Assembly: GCA_947475245.1 (NCBI GenBank)
Contig: CANJLW010000001.1
Span: 472,025-536,024, forward strand
Reading direction: 5' to 3'
DNA: 64,000 nucleotides
Source: Acetobacteraceae bacterium
GTDB taxonomy: Bacteria; Pseudomonadota; Alphaproteobacteria; Acetobacterales; Acetobacteraceae
The notes beneath the pieces are model-generated. The model saw only the letters and a list, made by a program, of their open reading frames with translations. It had not been told where the DNA came from and searched no databases. The position numbers were made by a program, and so were the translations under genes. This document shows, one piece after another, positions 8,520 to 16,361 of this stretch. Position 1 is the first letter of the stretch. Each line of letters begins with the position of its first letter.

Positions 8520-9464
8520 TTGGATCAAATTGTGACCCTCGATCCCGCGAAATTTCGCGATCCGTTCGTGACCGCGAAGGGGGAGGCACGCGCCCATGTC
8601 GCGCTGCGCGCGTTGGAAACGCTTTGGTTCAACACTGGGACGCTGTGCAATCTGACCTGCGCGGGTTGCTATATCGAGTCCTCGCCGCGCAACGATCGGC
8701 TGGCCTGGCTCACTTTGGCCGACGTCCGGCTTTACCTTGACGAGATCGCCCGTGACGGGCTGGGCGTCGAACTGATCGGCTTCACGGGCGGGGAGCCGTT
8801 CATGAATCCCGAATTTCTCCCCATGCTTCGGGCGGTTCTGGAATCGGGGCGGCGCGCTTTGGTGCTGACCAACGCGATGGCGCCGATGCGCAAACAACGC
8901 GCCGAACTGCTGGACCTGCGCGCGCGGTTCGGAGATCGGCTGACCATCAGGGTATCGCTCGATCACTACACCAAGCCCGTGCACGAAGCCGAACGCGGGA
9001 AGCGAAGCTGGGCGCCGACGATCGACGGGTTGGTGTGGTTGGCAAGCAACGGCTTCAACCTGGACGTGGCGGGGCGTCGGTTGACGGCGGAAGCCGAGGA
9101 AACCCTGCGCATCGGATACCGGGCGCTGTTCGCCGAACGCGGCATCGACGTCGATGCGATGGATCCGGTTCGCCTGATGCTGTTCCCGGAGATGGACCCC
9201 GCGCGCGATGTGCCGGAGATTACGACGGCGTGCTGGGGTATCCTGGACAAGTCGCCGGACAGCGTCATGTGCGCGTCTTCACGCATGGTCGTGCGACGAC
9301 GCGGGGCCGACGCGCCGGCCGTGCTGGCCTGCACGCTGTTGGCCTATGACCGACGTTTCGAGCTTGGCGGCACGCTGTCGGAAGCATCCCGGCCGGTAGC
9401 CTTGAACCATTCGTACTGCGCATCATTCTGCGTTTTGGGCGGGGCGGCCTGCAGCCGGGGATGA
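8520..9464 (+). CDS. Radical SAM protein of unknown function
   Basis: A protein of about 314 residues. The cluster motif CNLTCAGC (CX3CX2C) near residue 42 binds the [4Fe-4S] that cleaves S-adenosylmethionine, and GFTGGEP follows as the SAM-contacting glycine motif. A distinctive C-terminal part has CASSRMVV, LACTLLAYDRRFELG and a terminal cysteine group CX3CX6C, suggesting an auxiliary Fe-S cluster. The start is uncertain: TTG at 8520 is only 2 bp from AAGGTGAGG, and a GTG at 8532 is an alternative. It is divergent from the CoA-transferase and its last 121 bp overlap the convergent SGNH-like gene. The substrate cannot be inferred. Confidence 0.78.
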   Translation: MDQIVTLDPAKFRDPFVTAKGEARAHVALRALETLWFNTGTLCNLTCAGCYIESSPRNDRLAWLTLADVRLYLDEIARDGLGVELIGFTGGEPFMNPEFLPMLRAVLESGRRALVLTNAMAPMRKQRAELLDLRARFGDRLTIRVSLDHYTKPVHEAERGKRSWAPTIDGLVWLASNGFNLDVAGRRLTAEAEETLRIGYRALFAERGIDVDAMDPVRLMLFPEMDPARDVPEITTACWGILDKSPDSVMCASSRMVVRRRGADAPAVLACTLLAYDRRFELGGTLSEASRPVALNHSYCASFCVLGGAACSRG

Positions 9465-10477
9465 GGTGACGGCTCCGTGCAGGGGCGTCCGTCGAACCGG
9501 TTCGTCAGGCAGTCCGACAGCCAGTGGCTGAGCGCGATCGCGCCTTCCCCATTCAGGTGCGAAAACGCGTCCCCAAAATACCGGTTCGGCCAGCTCGGCA
9601 TTGCAGTCCCGACCACCTGGAAATTCGAATCGCGGGCGGCGATCGCGTTCAGCCATGCCGTAAAGCCCTCGTGCAAGGCGGGCTTCACCCGCGCGCGCGT
9701 TGCCTCGTTCATCGGCATCGCAATGAAGTCGGCCGCGATGCCGCGTTCCGCCAACAGGCGCAGGATGTCGTGGAAATAGCGGTCGAGCACGGGCGACGGT
9801 CGGTACCGGTCCAAACCCGCCTCCAACCCGATGCCGTCGGAGCCGGATGCGGTGCCGAACGGATAGTGGCCGAGGGATCGCAGTCCCTCCGCGAGACGGT
9901 CGGTGTTGCCCCACCAGCGCATGAACACAACACCTTGCAGCAGATTGCCGAACACAACCGTGGGGAAGCGCGCGGCATGTAAGGCGGCGCGCCAGCTTGG
10001 GGGGAGTCCGTCGGCGCGATTGGCATTCCAGACGGACCAGTCGTCGAGGTCGCTCGATACCGCGATCAATGCCTCCAGATCCGCAGGGCCGACGAAGCCG
10101 AAACGCACGCTGCGCTCCCAAAACAGATCGGGCTTCATGAAATGCCCGGCGTCGAAGGACAGGACGACCCGTTTGGGCGGTGTCGGACAGGCGAGAACGC
10201 GGCGCAACGCGGCCAGTGCCTCTATCGGCTTGCCGCCGCCGACCGCGAGGTTCGTGGCTTTTACCGGCAGCAGCACGGGTACGATATCGGCGGCGGCACG
10301 GGAATCGCCGAGGATAACAACCTCTCCCAGATCGCACTGACCCATCAAGTCGAGTTTGGCGCGCCAATAGGGGTATTCGGGATCGAGATAGGCCATCGGC
10401 ACAAAGAACGCCCAGGCCCACAGCAGAGCGAAAAACCCGATCGCGGAGAGGGCGGACGCGAGGAAGTAACGTGTCAT
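9344..10477 (-). CDS. Membrane-anchored SGNH-hydrolase-like protein, partner of the MBOAT acyltransferase
   Basis: A 377-residue protein with one N-terminal transmembrane helix (about residues 5-27) followed by an extracytoplasmic domain. VVILGDSRAAAD gives the block I serine of SGNH hydrolases, and DAFSHLNGEG near the C-terminus gives the Asp-x-x-His block. The layout resembles DltD, AlgJ and PatB-type proteins that finish O-acyl transfer outside the membrane. The ATG at 10477 lies 5 bp after the MBOAT stop, so the two are probably co-translated. The last 40 or so residues are low-complexity and antisense to the radical SAM gene, so the functional C-terminus may end earlier. Confidence 0.72.
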   Translation of the reverse strand: MTRYFLASALSAIGFFALLWAWAFFVPMAYLDPEYPYWRAKLDLMGQCDLGEVVILGDSRAAADIVPVLLPVKATNLAVGGGKPIEALAALRRVLACPTPPKRVVLSFDAGHFMKPDLFWERSVRFGFVGPADLEALIAVSSDLDDWSVWNANRADGLPPSWRAALHAARFPTVVFGNLLQGVVFMRWWGNTDRLAEGLRSLGHYPFGTASGSDGIGLEAGLDRYRPSPVLDRYFHDILRLLAERGIAADFIAMPMNEATRARVKPALHEGFTAWLNAIAARDSNFQVVGTAMPSWPNRYFGDAFSHLNGEGAIALSHWLSDCLTNRFDGRPCTEPSPHPRLQAAPPKTQNDAQYEWFKATGRDASDSVPPSSKRRS

Positions 10478-10482
10478 CGGTG

Positions 10483-11904
10483 TCAGAACTGGAAATACAG
10501 AAATTCGCGCGTGCTGCCGGCCGACAGCAGACCCAGCGTCGCGGCGGAACCGAAGGCGACCGCCCATGGCAGGCTGGGTCGCCAGCCGAACGCGGTCGCG
10601 GAACCGGGCTCGACCTGTGCGACGATGCGCGCGGTGTTCGGCGCGCCCCAGGCCAGCGCGCAGGCCAGGCCCAACCAGCCGATATCGGCGATCGCGCGCG
10701 ATGTCATCGTGATCGGCACATCCGACAACCCGCCCATCGCCCCCAGGATCGTTCCGGCGACGGCCAACGACGGCGCGCGAAAAATCACCGCGGCGGCGAC
10801 GATACACAGGAACGTCAACGCGGCGGGGGCCAGGCGCGCGGTCGTCGGCACCGGACGAAACAGCCTCCAGCCGTGGTTCACGCACAGAAATCCGGCATGC
10901 AGCAGGCCAAAGATCAGATAGTTCCAGGTGAACCCATGCCACAGCCCGGCCAGAGCCATCGTGGCCACGATCGGCACGGCAAGCAGCATCGTGAACCCGG
11001 CCACGGTCTGCTGTCCCCGCCGATTGGTCGGCAGCCCGCGTGTACGGCGCGCGCGCATGGCGGCCATGGCGATCGGCGTATAAATCGAAGCGGTCAGGAA
11101 ACGGGTCAGCGACATGTGCCAGCGCTGCCAGTAATCGATGATACAGCGCGCTTTGTAGGGCGAGTCGAAGTTGGCGGGGTATCGAAGATTGAACATCCGG
11201 GCGAGACCGATCGCCATGTCGGAGTAGCCGGAGAAATCGAAGTATAGCTGCATGACCCAGCCAAGCGCGGCATGCCACGCGGCCAATGTCGACAACCCGT
11301 CGGGATCGGCAAAGGCCGGATTGACAACCGCGCCCAACGGGTCCGCCACCAAGGTTTTCTTAAGTAATCCGATGGTAAAAATGAACAGCCCGATTGCCAG
11401 ATTGCGGGACGAAAACACGGTGTCCGACAGCGTCGGCAGAACCTCCCGCGCGCGCAGCACCGGACCCGCGATCAGATGCGGAAAGAACATCGACAGGATC
11501 GCGTAGTCCAGCAGTCCCGGCGGCGGTCGATCGCCCGCGACGGCATCCTCTCGGCAATCGAGCAGGCAGGCGATCTGCGTGAACGTGAAGAAGCTGATTC
11601 CCAGCGGGGTGACGTCGGAAACCAGCTTGAACCCAACCAGCGCGCCGAGATTGGCCGCGATGGCGACGGCGACGATCCAGCCTCGGTCAGGAAAACGCGC
11701 GCACAGGTGGATCAGGCCAAAATTACCTAGCACGGAGACGGCGAGGATCGGAAGCCAGGCGGGGTTCCAGGCAGCATAGAACAGTACGGAAACGAAAACC
11801 ATCCACACCGTCGGCGCGCGCGGACCAAAGCGTCGCGCCGACGCGAAGCCCAGCAGGGTCAGCGGCAAAAACAGACACAGAAATGCATACGACGTGAACA
11901 GCAC
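10483..11904 (-). CDS. MBOAT-family O-acyltransferase (AlgI/DltB-like)
   Basis: A 473-residue polytopic membrane protein of the membrane-bound O-acyltransferase family. Family signatures are LGISFFTFTQIA (about 101-112), FFPHLIAGPVLRA, YFDFSGYSDMAIG (221-233), YWQRWHMSLTRFL and the catalytic LWHG histidine (H323), followed by LLHAG (H336). Such proteins pass an acyl group across the cytoplasmic membrane to a polysaccharide, peptidoglycan or teichoic acid acceptor. It sits between an acyl carrier protein gene (7 bp upstream) and the SGNH gene (5 bp downstream), suggesting that the donor is a carrier-bound acyl thioester. The acceptor is unknown. Confidence 0.9.
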   Translation of the reverse strand: MLFTSYAFLCLFLPLTLLGFASARRFGPRAPTVWMVFVSVLFYAAWNPAWLPILAVSVLGNFGLIHLCARFPDRGWIVAVAIAANLGALVGFKLVSDVTPLGISFFTFTQIACLLDCREDAVAGDRPPPGLLDYAILSMFFPHLIAGPVLRAREVLPTLSDTVFSSRNLAIGLFIFTIGLLKKTLVADPLGAVVNPAFADPDGLSTLAAWHAALGWVMQLYFDFSGYSDMAIGLARMFNLRYPANFDSPYKARCIIDYWQRWHMSLTRFLTASIYTPIAMAAMRARRTRGLPTNRRGQQTVAGFTMLLAVPIVATMALAGLWHGFTWNYLIFGLLHAGFLCVNHGWRLFRPVPTTARLAPAALTFLCIVAAAVIFRAPSLAVAGTILGAMGGLSDVPITMTSRAIADIGWLGLACALAWGAPNTARIVAQVEPGSATAFGWRPSLPWAVAFGSAATLGLLSAGSTREFLYFQF

Positions 11905-11911
11905 CGGCAGA

Positions 11912-12166
11912 TCACCCGGCGCGCTTGGCCGTCACGATCCGAACCAGGTCGGCGACGCACTGCAATGGCTCGATCTCGTCGACCTCCAGCGTCACGCCCA
12001 GCCGGCACTCGGTTTCCGCGACCATCGCGATCTGACTCATGGAATCGAGTGCCGCCAGATCGTCGAACCGCGTGCCGGGGCCGAGTTCAAGCCCGGGATC
12101 GTGCAAAACCGAACGGATCGCCGCGGCAATCGTATCGAGCACATAATCGTCGGAGAGCAGCGTCAT
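11912..12166 (-). CDS. Acyl carrier protein (DltC-like), first gene of the O-acylation cassette
   Basis: An 84-residue, four-helix carrier protein. The phosphopantetheine attachment serine is S42 in ALDSMSQIAM, in the usual place at the start of helix 2. The ATG at 12166 is preferred to one at 12175 because GAAGG stands nine bases before it. It is not FabD-type AcpP in sequence (DSM rather than the usual DSLD) and heads an operon with MBOAT and SGNH genes, so it probably carries the acyl or aminoacyl group for that system. Phosphopantetheinylation could come from AcpS at 25.4 kb. No dedicated ligase is adjacent. Confidence 0.82.
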   Translation of the reverse strand: MTLLSDDYVLDTIAAAIRSVLHDPGLELGPGTRFDDLAALDSMSQIAMVAETECRLGVTLEVDEIEPLQCVADLVRIVTAKRAG

Positions 12167-12241
12167 GGCGAGCATCCTTCGGCTGAGGCCGAGGGGTATT
12201 AGACGCCACAGAGTTTACCGAAGGGTTAATGCCCCAGCGGA

Positions 12242-12835
12242 TCAGGCGTGACCGGCGACACCGGACAGCAGCAACGGGTCGATCTTCAGCTTCGCCAGTG
12301 CCCGCCGCCACTTGGTCTGGTGATCGGCGTCGAACAACAACGCCTCATCCGCCGGCGCGGACAGCCAGGCGTTTTCCTGAATTTCACGGTCGAGTTGACC
12401 CGGTCCCCATCCGGCATAGCCCAGAGCCAGAACGCATTCGCGCGGGCCGCGGCCCTCGGCGATCGTCTTCAACACGTCCAGACTGGCGGTCAGGGCCAGC
12501 GCTTCGTTCACCCGCAGGCTGCCCTCTCCGGTCCAATCGGCGGTGTGCAGGACGAACCCGCGGGAGTTCTCCACCGGCCCGCCGGCGCACAGGCGGATTT
12601 CGCGCGCGGGCGGGTTCGGTTCGACTTTAAGCTGCTGCAGCAGGTCGACAAAGCTGGGCTTGGCGACAGGGCGGTTCAGCACCAGCCCCATCGCGCCATC
12701 CAGATTATGCGCGCACAGGTAAATGACGCTGTTCGCAAAGCGCGGGTCGTTCATCGTCGGCATCGCGATCAGCAACTGACCGGTCAGGAAGTGATCGGAT
12801 GTCGGGACGAACGGGGTTGGTGTGCTCTGAGCCAT
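12242..12835 (-). CDS. YqgE/AlgH family protein (UPF0301)
   Basis: A 197-residue member of the UPF0301 family. Conserved blocks are FLTGQLLIAMPTMNDPRFANSV, YLCAHNLDGAMGLVLNRP, LCAGGPVE, RGFVLHTADW, LALGYAGWGPGQLDREI and ENAWL. The family is widespread in proteobacteria; its molecular role is not established, though the name AlgH comes from an effect on alginate regulation in Pseudomonas. The frame stays open upstream, but the ATG at 12835 (MAQSTP) gives the family N-terminus. Confidence 0.9.
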   Translation of the reverse strand: MAQSTPTPFVPTSDHFLTGQLLIAMPTMNDPRFANSVIYLCAHNLDGAMGLVLNRPVAKPSFVDLLQQLKVEPNPPAREIRLCAGGPVENSRGFVLHTADWTGEGSLRVNEALALTASLDVLKTIAEGRGPRECVLALGYAGWGPGQLDREIQENAWLSAPADEALLFDADHQTKWRRALAKLKIDPLLLSGVAGHA

Positions 12836-12881
12836 GCGGGGAAATTTGGGCGCGTTGGGCCGGCTTCGCAAGCGCCGTGAT

Positions 12882-13172
12882 TTACCCGGCCCTGCCGTAA
12901 TAAGCGCCGGGCCCATGTCGGCAATGGCACGGGGCACCCACGGGACGGGGCGAATACAATGGGCAGGCCACCGGCCCGGCATAACAGGTCGATGCGAAGT
13001 GCCGCGGGGGATGATGAGGCGGCGTATAGTACCGCGGCGGCGGATAGTAGACCGGCGGCGGAACATACACCCCATAACGACCGTCATGGTGATGGTGGCG
13101 GCGATAATAGTCGGCCTTCGCCGCCGTCGCCGGGATCAGCAGCAGCGCGACCAGCGCTATGGACAGGCGCAT
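12882..13172 (-). CDS. Small secreted His/Tyr/Pro-rich protein
   Basis: A 96-residue protein with a clear signal peptide (MRLSIALVALLLIPATAAKA, cleavage expected after AKA) and a mature part dominated by His, Tyr and Pro: a YYRRHHHH cluster, a PPPVYYPPP stretch and a late CHCRH. AAGGAG stands seven bases before the ATG at 13172. No known domain was recognised. The histidine clusters could bind metal, but this is only a possibility. It is divergent from the OB-fold protein gene. Confidence 0.68.
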   Translation of the reverse strand: MRLSIALVALLLIPATAAKADYYRRHHHHDGRYGVYVPPPVYYPPPRYYTPPHHPPRHFASTCYAGPVACPLYSPRPVGAPCHCRHGPGAYYGRAG

Positions 13173-13297
13173 CGGTTTCACTCCTTTCGATGGGCCTGAC
13201 TCTGCCCGACCATGGTGGCGGAATGAGGGCGGCGGAGATTGTGGGGCGCGGGCGGCTTGGGTAGCATGGGCGCAGCCAACCAAGGGGAAACGCCACG

Positions 13298-13681
13298 ATG
13301 GCGCAAGCAACCACCTCGCCGCTCGCGACCTATATCGAGCATCTGAAGCGCGGCGAACTGGGCTATCAGTTCAGCCCGTCCTCCAACGAAGCCGTGTTCT
13401 ATCCGCGCGTGATCGCCCCGAAGACGGGTGCGGCCGATCTGGAATGGCGGGTCAGCAAGGGCCTGGGCACCGTTCACGCCACCACCGTCACCCATCCGCA
13501 GAAGGGCGATCCCTACAACGTCTGCCTGGTGGATATGGACGAAGGCTTTCGCCTCATGAGCCGGGTAGAGGACATCGACCCGATGGCGGTCAAAATCGGC
13601 ATGCGCGTCAAATTCCGCGTGTTCACGCCGGAAGGCGACGAGGACCCCTATCCCGTGTTCACCCCGGCGGAGGGCGCATAG
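13298..13681 (+). CDS. OB-fold (DUF35-type) protein with a degenerate zinc ribbon
   Basis: A 127-residue protein with the DUF35/ChsH2-type layout: an N-terminal helix (LATYIEHLKRGELGYQF), a rubredoxin-like segment and an OB-fold (GLGTVHATTVTHP ... VCLVDMDEGFRLMSRV ... GMRVKFRVF). The ribbon normally carries CxxC...CxxC, but no cysteine remains there (SSNEAVFYPRVIAPKTGAADLEW), so zinc binding is probably lost. Such proteins partner thiolase-fold enzymes; the next gene, 1 bp away, is exactly that. It probably binds acyl-CoA for a joint complex. Confidence 0.8.
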   Translation: MAQATTSPLATYIEHLKRGELGYQFSPSSNEAVFYPRVIAPKTGAADLEWRVSKGLGTVHATTVTHPQKGDPYNVCLVDMDEGFRLMSRVEDIDPMAVKIGMRVKFRVFTPEGDEDPYPVFTPAEGA

Positions 13682-13682
13682 C

Positions 13683-14837
13683 ATGAGCCAGCTTGTTCGC
13701 GGCAGCGCCGCCATCGTCGGCGCCGCCGAATCCGACATCGGCGCGGTTGCCGCGCTGATGAGCCCCATGGACCTGATGGCCCAGGGCATTCATCGCGCGC
13801 TGGAAGACGCCGGGCTGACGTTGAAGGACGTCGACGGACTGTTCTGCGCCACCACGCAGGCCCGTACCTCCGCCATGTCGCTGGTCGAGTATCTCGGTCT
13901 GCCCAATGCCTATACCGATTCGACCATCGTCGGTGGTTCCTCGTTCGAGGTGCATGTCGCCCACGCCCAGGCCGCGCTGGCCGCCGGGCTCTGCACCGTC
14001 GCCGTGATCGCCTATGGCAGCACGCAGCGCACCGTCGGCCGCCGAGCGGCGAGCGCGCGGGAATATAACGCGTATGAAACGCCGTACAAGCCGTTTCTGC
14101 CCGCCACCGCCTATGCGATGGCCGCCAGCCGGCACATGCACGAATTCGGCACGACCCGCGAACAGATGGCCGAGGTCGCCGTCGCCGCGCGCAAATGGGC
14201 GCAGTTGAACCCGGTCGCCTGGGAAAAGAAGCCCCTGTCGATCGAAGACGTGCTGAACGCTCGGCCCATCAGCTACCCCTTCACCGTGCGCGATGTGTGT
14301 CTGGTGACCGACGGCGGCGGTGCCATCGTCATGACCACCGCCGATCGCGCGCGCGGCATGAAAAAGCCGCCGGTCTTCGTGCTGGGCTGCGGGCAGTCGA
14401 TCACCCACGCCTCCATCACCTCGATGCCGAACCTGACGCATACGGGCGCAATTGAATCCGGGCGTCAGGCCTATGCCATGGCGGGCATGAAGCCGTCGGA
14501 CATCAAGGTACTGGCGCTGTACGACGCCTTCACCATCAACACGATCCTGTTTATCGAGGACCTCGGCTTCTGCCCCAAGGGCGAGGGCGGACGCTTTGTG
14601 GAGGGCGGAGCCATCGCCCCGGGCGGCCGGTTGGCGGTGAACACCAACGGCGGCGGGCTGTCATACTGCCACCCCGGTATGTACGGCCTGTTCCTGCTGA
14701 TCGAAGCGGTGCGCCAAATCCGCGGGGAACGCGGGGAAGGGCAGGTAGCCGACGCACACACCGCGATCGTGCATGGTAACGGTGGCGTTCTGTCGGCGCA
14801 GGCGACGGTGATCCTGGGCGACGCGACGACGGTCTGA
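13683..14837 (+). CDS. Thiolase-fold protein (SCP2-thiolase/Ltp2-like), paired with the OB-fold protein
   Basis: A 384-residue protein of the lipid-transfer-protein/SCP-x thiolase group. The N-terminal thiolase half has VDGLFCATT and TIVGGSSFEVHVAHAQAAL, where thiolases would show the nucleophilic cysteine but Gly-Gly-Ser stands instead. The C-terminal half has DAFTINTILFIEDLGFC, NTNGGGLSYCHPG and EAVRQIRGE. The lost nucleophile and the OB-fold partner point to the Ltp2-ChsH2 retro-aldolases of steroid side-chain breakdown, which also lack it, more than to true thiolysis. It starts 1 bp after the OB-fold gene. The substrate is unknown. Confidence 0.82.
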   Translation: MSQLVRGSAAIVGAAESDIGAVAALMSPMDLMAQGIHRALEDAGLTLKDVDGLFCATTQARTSAMSLVEYLGLPNAYTDSTIVGGSSFEVHVAHAQAALAAGLCTVAVIAYGSTQRTVGRRAASAREYNAYETPYKPFLPATAYAMAASRHMHEFGTTREQMAEVAVAARKWAQLNPVAWEKKPLSIEDVLNARPISYPFTVRDVCLVTDGGGAIVMTTADRARGMKKPPVFVLGCGQSITHASITSMPNLTHTGAIESGRQAYAMAGMKPSDIKVLALYDAFTINTILFIEDLGFCPKGEGGRFVEGGAIAPGGRLAVNTNGGGLSYCHPGMYGLFLLIEAVRQIRGERGEGQVADAHTAIVHGNGGVLSAQATVILGDATTV

Positions 14838-14843
14838 CGTCAG

Positions 14844-14868
14844 CGGCGCCGGGGTATCCCCGGCGCCG
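14844..14868. terminator. Perfect 11-bp inverted repeat between convergent genes
   Basis: CGGCGCCGGGG (14844-14854) is mirrored by CCCCGGCGCCG (14858-14868) around a TAT loop. It sits between the stops of the thiolase-like gene and the MetE-like gene. There is no T-run, so it may slow both polymerases without being a classical intrinsic terminator. Confidence 0.55.
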
Positions 14869-14875
14869 ATCGATG

Positions 14876-16051
14876 CTATCCCAGGCCCAAGCGTTTCGAG
14901 GCGATCTTCGCGCCCTCCGCCATCGCCGCCAGCTTGGCCCAGACCACGTCGGGCGAAACGCGCCCACGCCCGGCCGATGTGTCAAAGCCGCAATCGGTGC
15001 CCGCCAGCACGCGGGTGGGATCGCCGATGACCTGGGCCACACGCTCGATCCGATCGGCCACCACTTCGGGATGTTCCACAAAGCTGGTCAGTGGGTCGAT
15101 CACCCCGGCCACCACCAACTGACCGTTATCCATCGGCAGGTTCGCCACGCAGCGGTATTCATGCGCATGCCGAGGATTGGCAAAGGGCAGCACCCACGCG
15201 CCAACCTTGGCCTGGGCAATCGCCGGCAGGATTTCCGCCAGATCGACATCGCAATCGTGCGGTGCCTCGTAATTGCCCCAGCACGCGTGCAGCCGCACCC
15301 GATCGCGCGGGATATTGCGCAACGCGTGGTTGATCGTCGCCACCACCCGTTCCGCGAAATCGATGAAATCGCCGATCGGTCGATCCTGATAGGAAACATG
15401 CCGTTCCAACGCCAGATCGGGCGCGTCGATCTGCAACAAAAAGCCGTGGCTGACGATCGCCTCATACTCCACCCGCAACGCTTCGCCGAGGGCGGCGAGG
15501 TAGGCATCTTCGGTGTCGTAGAATTCGTTGAGCATGGCCGCGGCGATAATCCCCGGAGACGGCGCGGTCATGAACGGTTCGGCGAAACCCGCGTCGCCGC
15601 AGGCATCCAGCGCCTTGCGGAAGGTGCGGCATTCGTCGTGCACCAGAACGTCGTCGAGGTATTTCACCGCGCCGATCGCTTTGGGCACGCCATCGCGATT
15701 GCTGACCGACGGGCGGCCGGAGTCAACGACATCGCCCCAGGCGCGAAAGCCGGGATACTTCGCGACATCGGCGAAGGGCCGGCGGTGCCATGCGCCGCCA
15801 AAACCGGACATGCGGTGGCGGACATAGAGGAAAAAGGCCTCCCGCTGCTGCTCGCCATTGTTGCCGACGTCGATCGCGGCCTCGATCTGTTTGGCAACGA
15901 CGTCGTACGTCGCCTCTCGCCCCGCCGTCACGATCGCCTCCTCATCCACCGTTTCCCCCGCTGCTCGGCTTGCATAGAGCGCGGTCAGGGCAGGGGGGCG
16001 AGGCAGGCTGCCGGTATGCGTGGTCAGAATGCGTTTTGCGCTTTTGAGCAT
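14876..16051 (-). CDS. MetE C-terminal-domain-like protein (cobalamin-independent methionine synthase family)
   Basis: A 391-residue TIM-barrel protein related to the catalytic half of MetE. It begins with the family motif LTTHTGSLPRP. The zinc ligands appear as HACWGN (His and Cys near residues 252-254) and the Cys of GTDCGF near 354. It lacks the MetE N-terminal domain, so it is unlikely to be the main tetrahydropteroyltriglutamate-dependent methionine synthase. Stand-alone members may use other methyl donors or thiol acceptors. The start at 16051 gives the family N-terminus. It converges on the thiolase-like gene. Confidence 0.85.
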   Translation of the reverse strand: MLKSAKRILTTHTGSLPRPPALTALYASRAAGETVDEEAIVTAGREATYDVVAKQIEAAIDVGNNGEQQREAFFLYVRHRMSGFGGAWHRRPFADVAKYPGFRAWGDVVDSGRPSVSNRDGVPKAIGAVKYLDDVLVHDECRTFRKALDACGDAGFAEPFMTAPSPGIIAAAMLNEFYDTEDAYLAALGEALRVEYEAIVSHGFLLQIDAPDLALERHVSYQDRPIGDFIDFAERVVATINHALRNIPRDRVRLHACWGNYEAPHDCDVDLAEILPAIAQAKVGAWVLPFANPRHAHEYRCVANLPMDNGQLVVAGVIDPLTSFVEHPEVVADRIERVAQVIGDPTRVLAGTDCGFDTSAGRGRVSPDVVWAKLAAMAEGAKIASKRLGLG

Positions 16052-16361
16052 GGGTTCCCCGCCATGGACGTTGTCCGGATAATGAATTTTAGGCGAAGCG
16101 CGGACGGCGCGATAGCGGCGGCTGGCGGCGGGGCGGATGTGTCTGTTAGAATGGGGGGACGTTGACGAACACGGAACGAGGACAGGAACGCCGCGCGGAT
16201 CGGCGCTGTCGGAAAATTTTACATAGATCAAAAAATAGGCTTGTCCCATCTTGATATCCTGTTGATATCGTGCAACGTTCCGTCCCGGTACAATTTTTGC
16301 TGCATTTTTCGCGGCTTCGTCCAGACCACCGGATGGCCTGGAACCCGAAGAGGACCAAGAC
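16052..16361. other. 310-bp intergenic region between divergent metE-like and PEP-CTERM genes
   Basis: No gene is seen. An AT-richer core at about 16205-16275 should hold promoters. No riboswitch recognised by eye (no SAM-II-like core upstream of the metE-like gene). Confidence 0.5.
16251..16269 (+). promoter_or_regulatory. Direct repeat TTGATATC x2, candidate operator
   Basis: TTGATATC occurs at 16251-16258 and 16262-16269, an 11-bp period that places both copies on nearly the same helix face, in the AT-rich part of the gap about 95 bp before the PEP-CTERM gene. It could be a regulator site or part of the promoter. No regulator is assigned. Confidence 0.3.

Noticed and set aside
10478-11278. 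A 267-codon N-terminal extension of the SGNH-like frame
   Set aside because: It runs through the MBOAT gene in another frame; the ATG at 10477 begins a proper membrane anchor 5 bp after the MBOAT stop.
13173-13310. N-terminal extension of the small secreted protein
   Set aside because: The ATG at 13172 has a good ribosome site and starts a signal peptide; the extension would bury it and covers the divergent promoter region.
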